Below, piece by piece: positions 15,119-22,119 of a stretch of DNA of 26,283 nt (the first letter of the stretch is position 1; each line of letters opens with the position of its first letter). A model generated the notes under the pieces. It was not told the origin of the DNA. It searched no databases and saw nothing but the letters and a program-made list of their open reading frames with translations. The stretch comes from NORP240 sp046047495. Lineage in GTDB: Bacteria; Pseudomonadota; Gammaproteobacteria; Pseudomonadales; Pseudohongiellaceae. The position numbers and the translations under genes were made by a program. Where the stretch lies: assembly GCA_046047495.1 (NCBI GenBank), contig JBJOHV010000039.1:1-26283 (forward strand), read 5' to 3'.

Positions 15119-16294
15119 ATGCCAACCACCGCCCGCCTGATCCGACTCGTCGCCAGCACCACTCTGTTGGTTTCGTTGGCCGGTGGAATCCAGGCGCAGG
15201 AACCTGCCTTTGCCATGTATCAGGGCGACAGCAAAGGTGGTCAGGTGTTACGCCATGATTTCAGCGAGTATATGCACTGGCTGCAGGAAGGGACGGAAGC
15301 CATAGGCTTGCCCGGCGCCGCGGTGGCCGTGGTGTCCCGGGAAACCGTGCTGGACATCGAGACCTGGGGAGTCCGCAGCCGCAAGACCGGCGCTCCCCTG
15401 GACGATCAGTCCGTGTTCCGCATCGCCTCCATGTCCAAAACCTTTGCCGGCACCGTGGCCACCCTGCTGGTGGACCGTCACATGCAGAGCTGGGACACAC
15501 CCATCAATCAGATGTTTCCCCAGATCCACATCGGCACCACCGACTATGCCGGTGCCATCACCCTCAAGAACATCGCCAGTCATACCACCGGGCTCATGCC
15601 CCATGCCTACTCCAATATGCTGGATGATGGTGTGGTCTACGAAAAGATTCAGGAGAAATTCCACGAGATACCCACCGTATGCCCGCCTGGCAAATGTTAT
15701 GGCTATCAGAATGTGGTGTTCTCCCTCATCGGCGATGTGGTGCAGGCCAGCACCCACACGTCCTATGAGCAGTTCCTCTACGAGCAGCTGTTCGTACCGC
15801 TGGGCATGAAGGGAGCCTCCACCGGGCTGGAACCCTTTGAGGCCAACGCCAATGCCGCAGCCCCTCACCGCAAGGTCAAGAGCGGCTGGCAGGTGACCAC
15901 CAACAATCCCGCCTATTACTCGGTGGCGCCGGCGGCCGGCATCAATGCCACGATTCAGGACATGGCCATCTGGGCGCGGGCAAATCTGGGCGCGTTTCCC
16001 GAGGTGCTGCCGGCACAGGTGCTGCAGACGGCCCACAGTCCTGTCGTCGAGACGCCCTATGGCAACTACTTCAATCGCTGGAAAGGCATGGAGCACGCCT
16101 ACTACGGACTGGGCTGGCGGGTATTCGACTACCGCGGCATGCGGGTCATCCACCACGGTGGTGGTGTACGGGGCTTCCGTTCCGAAATGGCATTGATCCC
16201 GGAAAGGAACCTGGGCATCGTGGTGCTGTTCAACGCCGAGACCAATTTCGCCAATGACATCGTCCCGGCTTTTCTGGACTCTATCGGCAACTGA
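15119..16294 (+). CDS. Secreted serine hydrolase, class C beta-lactamase fold
   Basis: A 391-residue penicillin-binding-protein-like hydrolase with a signal peptide (cleavage near Q-A-Q, about 26). The catalytic motifs are present: S-x-x-K as S-M-S-K (Ser104, Lys107), Y-x-N as Y-Q-N (196-198), and the K-T-G equivalent as H-G-G (346-348), which is the variant common in esterase/DD-peptidase relatives of AmpC. Two close cysteines (188 and 193) may form a disulfide. Likely roles are periplasmic esterase, D-amino-acid peptidase or peptidoglycan-related activity; a true beta-lactamase is less likely because of H-G-G. No good ribosome site is seen before the ATG. The 275-bp stretch before it holds only the repeats and terminator of the preceding gene, plus two direct copies of GCCCGATAAA (15050 and 15062). 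Confidence 0.9.
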   Translation: MPTTARLIRLVASTTLLVSLAGGIQAQEPAFAMYQGDSKGGQVLRHDFSEYMHWLQEGTEAIGLPGAAVAVVSRETVLDIETWGVRSRKTGAPLDDQSVFRIASMSKTFAGTVATLLVDRHMQSWDTPINQMFPQIHIGTTDYAGAITLKNIASHTTGLMPHAYSNMLDDGVVYEKIQEKFHEIPTVCPPGKCYGYQNVVFSLIGDVVQASTHTSYEQFLYEQLFVPLGMKGASTGLEPFEANANAAAPHRKVKSGWQVTTNNPAYYSVAPAAGINATIQDMAIWARANLGAFPEVLPAQVLQTAHSPVVETPYGNYFNRWKGMEHAYYGLGWRVFDYRGMRVIHHGGGVRGFRSEMALIPERNLGIVVLFNAETNFANDIVPAFLDSIGN

Positions 16295-16320
16295 TCAACC
16301 CTTACTCCCAGGCGTAACCC

Positions 16321-17058
16321 ATGAATCCTGTTATAGAGCTGCTCAAATCCCATCGCAGCATCCGCAAGTTCACTTCCCAACCCATCGCTCCGGAATTGTT
16401 TGAACAGCTGCTGCTGGCCGGGCAGGGGGCCGCCACCTCCAGTTTTCTGCAGGCCACCACCATCATTCGGGTCCGCAATCCCGACGCCCGTGAACAACTG
16501 GCGCGCCTGTCAGGCAACCAGCCCTATGTGGCCACCGCCGCGGAGTTTCTGGTGTTCTGCGCCGATCTCAAGCGGGCCGGCAATTATTGCCGTGCCTATG
16601 GTAAGCCGTTCGAAGGGGATTTCACCGAACATTTCATCATCGCCACCGTGGATGTGGCCCTCATGGCCCAGAGCCTGGTCACAGCGGCGGAGTCCGCGGG
16701 CCTGGGCATCTGTTACATTGGCGGCATCCGCAACAACCCGGCTCCGGTCACCGAACTGCTGGGTCTGCCCCGGGGCGTGTACCCGGTGTTCGGTCTGTGT
16801 CTGGGCTACCCTGACCAGCATCCGGAGCTGAAGCCGCGCCTGCCCCTGTCGGTCATCGTCAAGGATGAGCGGTACAACGAGGACGGCGACCGCGAGGCGA
16901 TCGCCGATTATGATGAACATATCCGGGAGTATTACCGAACCCGAACCGGTGGCGGTCATGGCATCAGCTGGAGCGAACAGGTGTCTACGTTGCTGTCCGA
17001 GAAATGCCGCCCCCACATGCGGGACTTTCTGGCGGGCCAGGGGTTTACCTTCCGTTGA
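16321..17058 (+). CDS. nfsA: Oxygen-insensitive NADPH nitroreductase NfsA family
   Basis: FMN-dependent NADPH oxidoreductase of 245 residues, co-linear with E. coli NfsA. It shows H-R-S-I-R-K-F (11-17), S-S-F-L-Q-A (40-45), A-E-F-L-V-F-C-A-D, the Y-I-G-G-I-R-N-N loop, F-G-L-C-L-G-Y-P and K-P-R-L-P. It reduces nitroaromatics and quinones by two electrons in the cytoplasm. It follows the serine hydrolase by 26 bp and may share its transcript. The last 17 codons and the first bases after the stop recur 2.3 kb downstream as an almost perfect direct repeat. Its own residue just before the shared R-P-H segment is Cys, where E. coli NfsA and the downstream copy have Ser. Confidence 0.93.
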   Translation: MNPVIELLKSHRSIRKFTSQPIAPELFEQLLLAGQGAATSSFLQATTIIRVRNPDAREQLARLSGNQPYVATAAEFLVFCADLKRAGNYCRAYGKPFEGDFTEHFIIATVDVALMAQSLVTAAESAGLGICYIGGIRNNPAPVTELLGLPRGVYPVFGLCLGYPDQHPELKPRLPLSVIVKDERYNEDGDREAIADYDEHIREYYRTRTGGGHGISWSEQVSTLLSEKCRPHMRDFLAGQGFTFR

Positions 17059-17067
17059 CGGGCCCGT
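17006..17067 (+). repeat. 62-bp direct repeat, copy 1 (3' end of nfsA)
   Basis: Matches 19322-19383 at 61 of 62 bases; the difference is C versus G at the 32nd base. It covers the last codons of nfsA, the TGA stop and 9 bases beyond. Outside these limits the flanks do not match. Confidence 0.95.
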
Positions 17068-17082
17068 GGCGCGGGGCTTTTT
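17061..17082 (+). terminator. Weak intrinsic terminator after nfsA
   Basis: A short stem (GCCC 17062-17065 with GGGC 17074-17077) has an 8-nt loop and is followed by five T residues. The stem is short, so efficiency is doubtful. The direct repeat ends inside its loop. Confidence 0.35.
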
Positions 17083-17247
17083 CAACGATGCCTGACTCAG
17101 GCACGAGTGGAAAGTATCAAGCCTCAGAGACTGCCAGGTAAGATGGCAGGGGACTGCTCGGCCCTGGTGCCGGAAAAAGCTTTGACCTGACTTTCACACA
17201 CCCGGACAGTGCCCAGGATCAGGGACAGCTTTTGTATTTCCTATAAG

Positions 17248-17616
17248 TTACCGGCATCCGGCAGTGCCCAGAAAGTCGCGGACCAGACCCACGTTGGTCA
17301 GGCTGCCTCCGGAGAACGGCCCGATCACGTAGACCGCATCGTCGGCGGCGGACGTCCCCACGATATTCCCGCTGCCGGTGTATTGACGGAAAACCCAGCC
17401 GCCCTCCAGCTGGTTCCGCTGTCCTGCCGGAAACAACAGTTCTGGAAACTGCCCCTCGGCCCAGTTCAGCAGACACTCCGTGCGGCTGATCTGCACGATC
17501 GCGGTGTATTTGGGCGAGGTCTGCTGGGTGGCGATTTCCAATGCACCCCAGCGGCCGAAACGCGAGTACGAACCGATGTCCGAGAAATGCATGAACAGGC
17601 CGCCGCCTTCGCGGAT
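17248..17616 (-). pseudogene. C-terminal remnant of the glycosidase-like protein, beyond an in-frame TGA
   Basis: This stretch continues in exactly the same frame as the upstream gene, separated from it only by the TGA at 17619-17617. It encodes 122 further residues, beginning I-R-E-G-G-G-L-F-M-H-F-S-D, up to a TAA. The composition is that of real protein: S-R-F-G-R-W-G-A-L-E, then Q-L-E-G-G-W-V-F, ending near F-L-G-T-A-G-C-R. The stop stands where Trp (TGG) would fit, so a single G-to-A change explains the break. No start codon with a ribosome site follows the stop, so separate translation is unlikely. Unless the stop is a sequencing error or is read through, this part is not expressed. Confidence 0.75.
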
Positions 17617-19140
17617 TCAGGTGTTCAGATAGTTCTTGTACAGGGTGCCCATGCGCGGATCGCGATTGGCGGCATCGAACAGGGTATTCAGCTTGCTGTT
17701 ATTGGCCGGTGCACCGACGCCCACCAGGTGTTGCCCGCCTTCGTAGGCGATGAGTTCGACGCCCTGGGCTCGGGCCAGTTCGGCATGAAACCGGATTCGC
17801 GAGAGGACGGTGGGCATGCCGCTGTCGGCGTCCGGCAGCACGCTTTCCTCATTGAGTTCCGCAAACAGCTTGCCGAGTCCGCCATCGCTGTCCGCCGTCC
17901 AGCCTTCCACCGCGGTCTCGAAATCCGGCAGGCCGATGGCATCCCCCACATAGGGCGCGATGGCCAGGGCCTTGATGCCGCGGCTGCGGCAGGGCGCCAA
18001 GGTCGAAAACGGGCAGTCCAAGGCCTGTTCGGCAATGAAAGTGTTGGCAGCCTGCCCGCCCATCACACAGCGGACGCGCTCCGCATCAGCACCGAACACC
18101 TGGCGCCAGATGATGCAGATTTGCGCCGTGCGCTCGCCGAAGCGGTTCAGACGCCGGTCGAAGTCCGAACCGGCGTTGGCGCCAAATTTGGCGACTCCCT
18201 GATCATTGATGAAGCCGCCCTGGGTGAATTGGTCATTCCAGATTTCATTGGAATACTCGACGTAGATGTCGAGATCCTTGTCCAGGGTGTTTCTGATGAG
18301 GGTTGCAAATTCCGCCACATAGTCATCGGTCGCCTGGTGGGGCATGTTGAACCAGGGTTTGGCCGCCAGGAGGTTGGCGAGTCTCGCCATGATTTCCGCC
18401 GGCACTCCGGCGGATGTCGTCCAGGTGGCTGCCGTAACCCGCGGCATGTTCTCCACGTCCCTCTGGGTGCTGTTGTTTGTGTGCATCCAGTCCATGAAGC
18501 GCAAGGTGCCGAATGGTTGCAGGCGGGTCAGGAACGCAGGATCGAAGATGGCGCCATCCGCCAGGGATTCATTGCCCGGAGCGTAAACGCGGATGTTGCG
18601 CAGGTAATTGCCGTTGTTGCCGGGGTCGGTCTGGGTAATGCAGAGCTGTATTCCCGGCTCCTGAGGGGTCACGTCGATCACATCACGCCCAGGGCTTGAC
18701 GCGGCAGCATTCCGGCGCGCCGCCAGGCCGTAGTCGATGGTGCCCTGGCCATCATAGCGCACTACATAGGCTCCGGCCGGATAAGGCAGCTTGCCGTTTT
18801 CGGGACCGCCCTCCACAGCCCCCATGGAAAAGATCAGGGTACAGGCCCTGGTGAAGCTCACCGGGCCGCTGCCAGTGGGCGTCAGGGAGCGCACCCAGCC
18901 ATCAGTGTCCAGATTCAGGCGCGCGGCCTCGCCGGTGTCGAAGGTGGTGGTGCTCTGGGTGTACCACTCCCGGCTCATCTTGAAGAGGTCCAGAAAGGGC
19001 AGTTGGGTGGAATAGTCCGTCACCGAGTCGAGGTTGGTGCCCAATTCGAACCGAGGGCTTTGGGCCAGCGCGGTGCTGAATACTAAAGTCGCGGCCAGGG
19101 TGGTCAGACATCGGTATGGCAGATAGGACGGGTTGGGCAT
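17617..19140 (-). CDS. Secreted clan-A glycosidase-like protein, truncated by nonsense codon
   Basis: A 507-residue exported protein with a signal peptide ending A-L-A-Q (about 27). The middle resembles TIM-barrel glycoside hydrolases of clan GH-A: D-I-Y-V-E-Y-S-N-E-I-W-N (291-302), whose Asn298-Glu299 is a typical acid/base pair, and E-L-I-A-Y-E-G-G (462-469), whose Glu467 would be the nucleophile. Before it is a beta-rich region with several Cys. The exact GH family and substrate are not recognised. The start at 19140 has AAGGAAAGGAA upstream; the frame is open to 19269 but without a ribosome site. An in-frame TGA cuts the last 122 residues of what should be about 630. Both putative catalytic residues lie before it. 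The gene lies between two 62-bp direct repeats, which suggests it was inserted after nfsA. Confidence 0.72.
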   Translation of the reverse strand: MPNPSYLPYRCLTTLAATLVFSTALAQSPRFELGTNLDSVTDYSTQLPFLDLFKMSREWYTQSTTTFDTGEAARLNLDTDGWVRSLTPTGSGPVSFTRACTLIFSMGAVEGGPENGKLPYPAGAYVVRYDGQGTIDYGLAARRNAAASSPGRDVIDVTPQEPGIQLCITQTDPGNNGNYLRNIRVYAPGNESLADGAIFDPAFLTRLQPFGTLRFMDWMHTNNSTQRDVENMPRVTAATWTTSAGVPAEIMARLANLLAAKPWFNMPHQATDDYVAEFATLIRNTLDKDLDIYVEYSNEIWNDQFTQGGFINDQGVAKFGANAGSDFDRRLNRFGERTAQICIIWRQVFGADAERVRCVMGGQAANTFIAEQALDCPFSTLAPCRSRGIKALAIAPYVGDAIGLPDFETAVEGWTADSDGGLGKLFAELNEESVLPDADSGMPTVLSRIRFHAELARAQGVELIAYEGGQHLVGVGAPANNSKLNTLFDAANRDPRMGTLYKNYLNT

Positions 19141-19453
19141 GGGATTCCTTTCCTTGTGGAGCGCAGTGGGTAAATTTGCGGAAATGAGCTTAGCTGAAAA
19201 CATCCGGATGAGCCATCTCATCGGGTGACAGTCAGGTGATCTGGGTAACCTCGCGACCGGCAGCAGCACTCAGCCTGCGAGAATCATTCCGCGATGTATC
19301 AGACCACGAGGTCCTCCAGCAGCCGCCCCCACATGCGGGACTTTCTGGCGGGGCAGGGGTTTACCTTCCGTTGACGGGCCCGTTACAATGCGGGCTCGCC
19401 TGACCCGCACCACCACCGCAAAAACATAAAGACCCCGTTCAAGGAGGCTTTCC
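19141..19453. other. Intergenic region with the duplicated nfsA 3' end
   Basis: These 313 bp have no gene. The left part (19141-19321) is the upstream region of the minus-strand glycosidase-like gene; I see its ribosome site but no convincing promoter. The short stem GATGAG-ccat-CTCATC (19208-19223) is also there. Bases 19322-19383 are copy 2 of the nfsA repeat. Just after it, TACAAT (19384-19389) could be a -10 box for the PAL-like gene, with TTTACC 18 bp upstream as a poor -35. GGGCCCG (19376-19382) can pair with CGGGCTC (19391-19397). The PAL-like ribosome site AAGGAGG is at 19441-19447. Confidence 0.7.
19322..19383 (+). repeat. 62-bp direct repeat, copy 2 (orphan nfsA 3' end)
   Basis: 61 of 62 bases match 17006-17067. 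The copy still encodes R-P-H-M-R-D-F-L-A-G-Q-G-F-T-F-R and the TGA stop, preceded by Ser instead of Cys, but no nfsA coding sequence lies upstream. It is therefore an isolated gene end, left by duplication or insertion. Confidence 0.95.
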
Positions 19454-20647
19454 ATGTCACCCCGTTCAAAACTGCTTTCCGCCGCCAGCCTGTTTGCCCT
19501 GTTCGTCGTCATGGGCGTCGGTGTACTGACCACCGAGCAACAGGTCACCGCCCAGGCCCAGGTACGCACCCTGACCAATCCGGATGATCTGGTGCCCATT
19601 TACGAGGTCGATCCCTACTGGCCCAATGTGCCCCTGCCCAATAACTGGGTGATGGGCAATGTCATCGGTGTGGATGTGGACGACAACGACAATGTGTGGA
19701 TGATCCACCGCCCGGCCGCCCTCACCAACAACGAAATCCCCCTGTACCACAATCCGCCCACCGGGGTGGACTGCTGCATGCCGGCACCGCCGGTGCTGGT
19801 GTTCAATGCCGCCGGTGATCTGATCAATTCCTTCGGTCCCCTGGAAGCCGGCGGTGAGTTCTGGGCCGATGCCGAACATGGCATGTTCATCGACCATACC
19901 GGCGCCATGTGGACCGGCGGTGGTGGTACCGGTGCCAGCAACGCGGACTCCGCCCTGTTCAAGTTCGCCGTGGATGGCTCATTGCTGATGACCATCGGCC
20001 GCAAGGGTGTGCGACCCTATGACAGCAATTCCCGGGATACCCTGGGTGCGCCGGCGGACATCTGGGTGGACGAGGAAGACGAGGAAGTCTGGGTGGCCGA
20101 CGGCTATGGCAACCGCCGTGTGGTGGTGTTCGATTACAACACCGGCCGCTACAAGCGTCATTGGGGCGCCTATGGTAACGAGCCGGTGGATGAAGCAACC
20201 ACCTATGACCCGTCCGCGCCGCCGTCACAGCAGTTCCGTCCCCCGGTACACTGTGTGGTGATATCCAATGACGAGTTCGTCTATATCTGTGACCGTGGCA
20301 ACGACCGTATCCAGGTATTCCGCAAGAACGGCGAGTTCGTGTTCGAGCGCTTCATCGCCAAGGCCACCACCTCTGCCGGATCGGTGTGGGACATCGAATT
20401 CTCCAACGATCCCGAGCAGAAATTCATCTTTCTGGTGGACGGCATCAACCACCGGGTGCGCATCCTGCGTCGCAGCGATCTGATCCAGGTATCGGAGTTT
20501 GGACACCAGGGCCGTTGGGCCGGTGGATTTTATGCCGCCCACAGCATCGGTATCGATTCCAATTCCAATATCTATATCGGGGAAACCTGGGAAGGCAAGC
20601 GGGTGCAGAAATTCACCTACAAGGGCCTGGGCGCACCTACCCTTTAA
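19454..20647 (+). CDS. Secreted NHL beta-propeller, peptidyl-hydroxyglycine alpha-amidating lyase (PAL)-like
   Basis: A 397-residue exported protein (signal peptide to about Q-A, 34-36) made of NHL-type propeller blades. The residues known from rat PAL appear in the same order. Arg86 in W-M-I-H-R matches Arg533. His142 in A-E-H-G-M-F-I-D matches zinc ligand His585. Tyr218 in D-G-Y-G-N-R-R matches Tyr654. His266 in P-V-H-C-V-V matches His690, Arg281 in C-D-R-G-N-D-R matches Arg706, and His363 in A-A-H-S-I-G-I-D matches His786. Spacings agree to within about a dozen residues. PAL splits a peptidyl-hydroxyglycine into amide and glyoxylate; the bacterial substrate is unknown. A strong ribosome site (AAGGAGG, 19441-19447) sets the start. 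A terminator follows. The neighbours include CopC-fold proteins and a PHM-like monooxygenase, which supports a joint role (inference). Confidence 0.85.
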   Translation: MSPRSKLLSAASLFALFVVMGVGVLTTEQQVTAQAQVRTLTNPDDLVPIYEVDPYWPNVPLPNNWVMGNVIGVDVDDNDNVWMIHRPAALTNNEIPLYHNPPTGVDCCMPAPPVLVFNAAGDLINSFGPLEAGGEFWADAEHGMFIDHTGAMWTGGGGTGASNADSALFKFAVDGSLLMTIGRKGVRPYDSNSRDTLGAPADIWVDEEDEEVWVADGYGNRRVVVFDYNTGRYKRHWGAYGNEPVDEATTYDPSAPPSQQFRPPVHCVVISNDEFVYICDRGNDRIQVFRKNGEFVFERFIAKATTSAGSVWDIEFSNDPEQKFIFLVDGINHRVRILRRSDLIQVSEFGHQGRWAGGFYAAHSIGIDSNSNIYIGETWEGKRVQKFTYKGLGAPTL

Positions 20648-20666
20648 TGCAGTCCTGCAACGAAAG

Positions 20667-20692
20667 AGGCCGGCAATCGCCGGCCTTTTTTT
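20667..20692 (+). terminator. Rho-independent terminator after the PAL-like gene
   Basis: AGGCCGGC (20667-20674) and GCCGGCCT (20679-20686) form a perfect 8-bp stem with a 4-nt loop, followed by a run of seven T. It lies between two convergent genes. On the other strand the stem is followed by the weaker tract TCTTTC, so it may also end the CopC-fold gene. Confidence 0.92.
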
Positions 20693-20702
20693 ATGGCCCT
20701 AT

Positions 20703-21188
20703 TCAGTCCCGGATGGGGACATAGGAACCGGTGGACGGCAGGTTCTCTTCTTCCACGCTGCGGAAGCTGGCCGCAATGGTTTCCGACGGTGGAATGGCGC
20801 CTGGACCGGCACTGAAGTTGAACTGGCCGCTGAGGAAGCGCTGCCGTTCATCCACCACGGACCATTGCACCGTGTAGTAGGAGGCGGGCGGCAGTTCCGG
20901 CAGGGGGAACACGAAGTTGTGGTTGATCAGCTGGGGATCGTAACTGAAACCGATATCGATCCAGTCGCCAGTGTCGGTATACAACGCCAGTTTCAGCAGG
21001 CGCACATCCACCCGGTAGCTCATGGTCAGCAGGCGTGGTGGCTCCTGCAATACGGCATCGTCCTGGGGAAACGTCACCGACGGTGACAGCACGCCGTGTC
21101 CATGCTGGGCGTGGGCCGGGGACAGACCCCATCCTCCCAGCGTCAGGCAGAGTGCAGCGGCGGTCACAGTAGCGGGTAGTCGTCTCAT
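20703..21188 (-). CDS. Secreted CopC-fold protein lacking the canonical copper site
   Basis: A 161-residue exported protein with a signal peptide ending P-A-H-A (27), leaving the mature start Q-H-G-H-G. The fold signature of CopC is visible: P-Q-D-D-A-V-L (41-47), R-L-L-K-L-A-L-Y (63-70), P-P-A-S-Y-Y-T-V-Q-W (100-109) and G-Q-F-N-F-S-A-G (121-128). Where CopC has D-x-H there is D-E-R (113-115), so one canonical ligand is missing. His29 and His31 near the mature N-terminus could still bind metal. It is clearly a paralog of the gene at 22120 (shared D-W-I/V-D-I-G-F-x-Y-D-P). It lies 38 bp downstream of a thioesterase gene on the same strand. The ribosome site is poor. It may be a copper chaperone or structural partner for the PHM-like monooxygenase (inference). 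Confidence 0.8.
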   Translation of the reverse strand: MRRLPATVTAAALCLTLGGWGLSPAHAQHGHGVLSPSVTFPQDDAVLQEPPRLLTMSYRVDVRLLKLALYTDTGDWIDIGFSYDPQLINHNFVFPLPELPPASYYTVQWSVVDERQRFLSGQFNFSAGPGAIPPSETIAASFRSVEEENLPSTGSYVPIRD

Positions 21189-21226
21189 GTCAGGGGAGCT
21201 TAATGCAGCCGGTCGACGGGTTCAAA

Positions 21227-22039
21227 TCAATTGCTCCGGGGTTGATCGAAGTAGACCATGCATTGTCGGGAAAGCGCACACAGTCTACCGTCTTCGGTAA
21301 ACACCTTGCCGGATTGCTGGGTATAACCATCGGCGGCGTGATCCACCTGGTAGTCCAGATAGAACCACTCGCTGTCGATGGACTCCGGCGGAGCCACAAA
21401 TTCCAGGGACCAGGTCAGGGAGCTGGCGGCAACCGGTGGCGCATTGAAATGGGACAGGATGATGGGGGGTGGAATGTCCGCAACGCTGAGGATTTTTTCC
21501 ACCGGAAATTCGCTCATGTCGCTGCGGTGCCGCACCCAGATGCCCAGGCGATGATCCCCACGGCCGGAAAACGGCACGCCACCGCCGGTCCAAAACCCTT
21601 CGAAATAATCGAGAAACGGCGGCAGGCCGCGCCGTGAACCATGGATTGAGGCCGCCGGGTGCCGTGATTCGGGTGCAAAACCGGGATCGGGTTTCACCTG
21701 CAGGCCGGGCCGGCTGTTGCCGAACACTCCCATGGCCTGCAGGCACACCGTATCCCCCGCCAGCACGGCTGCGCCGGTCTGGGTGACGTTCCTGCCCTGG
21801 CGAACGATTTGGGGGACAACTGTCACCTCATCCGGAGGCAGGGGAGCGATGAACGATACCATCAGCGACCGGATGGTCTGGGGCTGTGGCAGTATCTTGG
21901 CCATGCCCTGACTGGCCAGGGCTGCCGCCAAGCCGCCGAAAGCGGCCCGACCCTGGGTCCAGGCGGGCGTGAAACGGGTGCGGTGCTGATCGCTCAATCG
22001 CAACTGGCTCAGGATGTCCCGTAAATCCGGCTCCTGCAT
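21227..22039 (-). CDS. Acyl-CoA thioesterase family protein (double hotdog, TesB-like)
   Basis: A 270-residue cytoplasmic protein resembling the two-hotdog TesB/4HBT_3 thioesterases that hydrolyse acyl-CoA. The first hotdog holds Q-G-R-A-A-F-G-G-L (29-37) and S-L-M-V-S-F-I-A-P-L; the second has the substrate-loop region ending G-K-V-F-T-E-D-G-R-L-C-A-L-S-R-Q, where the final Gln is the likely catalytic residue by position. The start at 22039 is chosen because GAGGAG lies 6 nt upstream; the ATG at 22060 has no ribosome site. It is divergent from the CopC-fold gene at 22120 and leads into the CopC-fold gene at 20703. No functional link to those secreted proteins is evident. Confidence 0.85.
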   Translation of the reverse strand: MQEPDLRDILSQLRLSDQHRTRFTPAWTQGRAAFGGLAAALASQGMAKILPQPQTIRSLMVSFIAPLPPDEVTVVPQIVRQGRNVTQTGAAVLAGDTVCLQAMGVFGNSRPGLQVKPDPGFAPESRHPAASIHGSRRGLPPFLDYFEGFWTGGGVPFSGRGDHRLGIWVRHRSDMSEFPVEKILSVADIPPPIILSHFNAPPVAASSLTWSLEFVAPPESIDSEWFYLDYQVDHAADGYTQQSGKVFTEDGRLCALSRQCMVYFDQPRSN

Positions 22040-22119
22040 GAAAGACTCCTCGATGGGCATATGAACCCAGTGTGGTTGGGGTTAAAATAGCGCCCGGGAC
22101 ACACCCCCGGAGACCCCAG

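Noticed and set aside
17196..17240. A possible REP/BIME-like element around GGGACAGCTTTTGTATTT.
   Set aside because: The half resembles repeats linked to RAYT transposases in other gammaproteobacteria, but no inverted partner copy or transposase gene is visible here.
17617..17619. The in-frame TGA as a selenocysteine codon.
   Set aside because: No convincing stem-loop was seen just after it. The family context favours Trp, and no redox motif surrounds it.
17209..18699. A 496-codon open frame on the plus strand, antisense to the glycosidase-like gene.
   Set aside because: No ribosome site, no domain, and the opposite strand has a signal peptide and catalytic motifs. It also runs straight across the TGA region by chance.
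17068..19321. A mobile element or integron cassette carrying the glycosidase-like gene.
   Set aside because: No integrase, transposase, terminal inverted repeats or attC-like structure was found. Only the flanking duplication is certain, so it is reported as a repeat rather than a mobile element.
19294..19374. A 26-codon chimeric frame that ends in the duplicated nfsA C-terminus.
   Set aside because: No ribosome site, and it is readily explained as the remnant gene end created by the duplication.
19371..19389. TTGACG followed by TACAAT as a promoter for the PAL-like gene.
   Set aside because: Only 7 bp separate the two boxes, far below the 16-18 bp needed. TACAAT may still serve with another -35.
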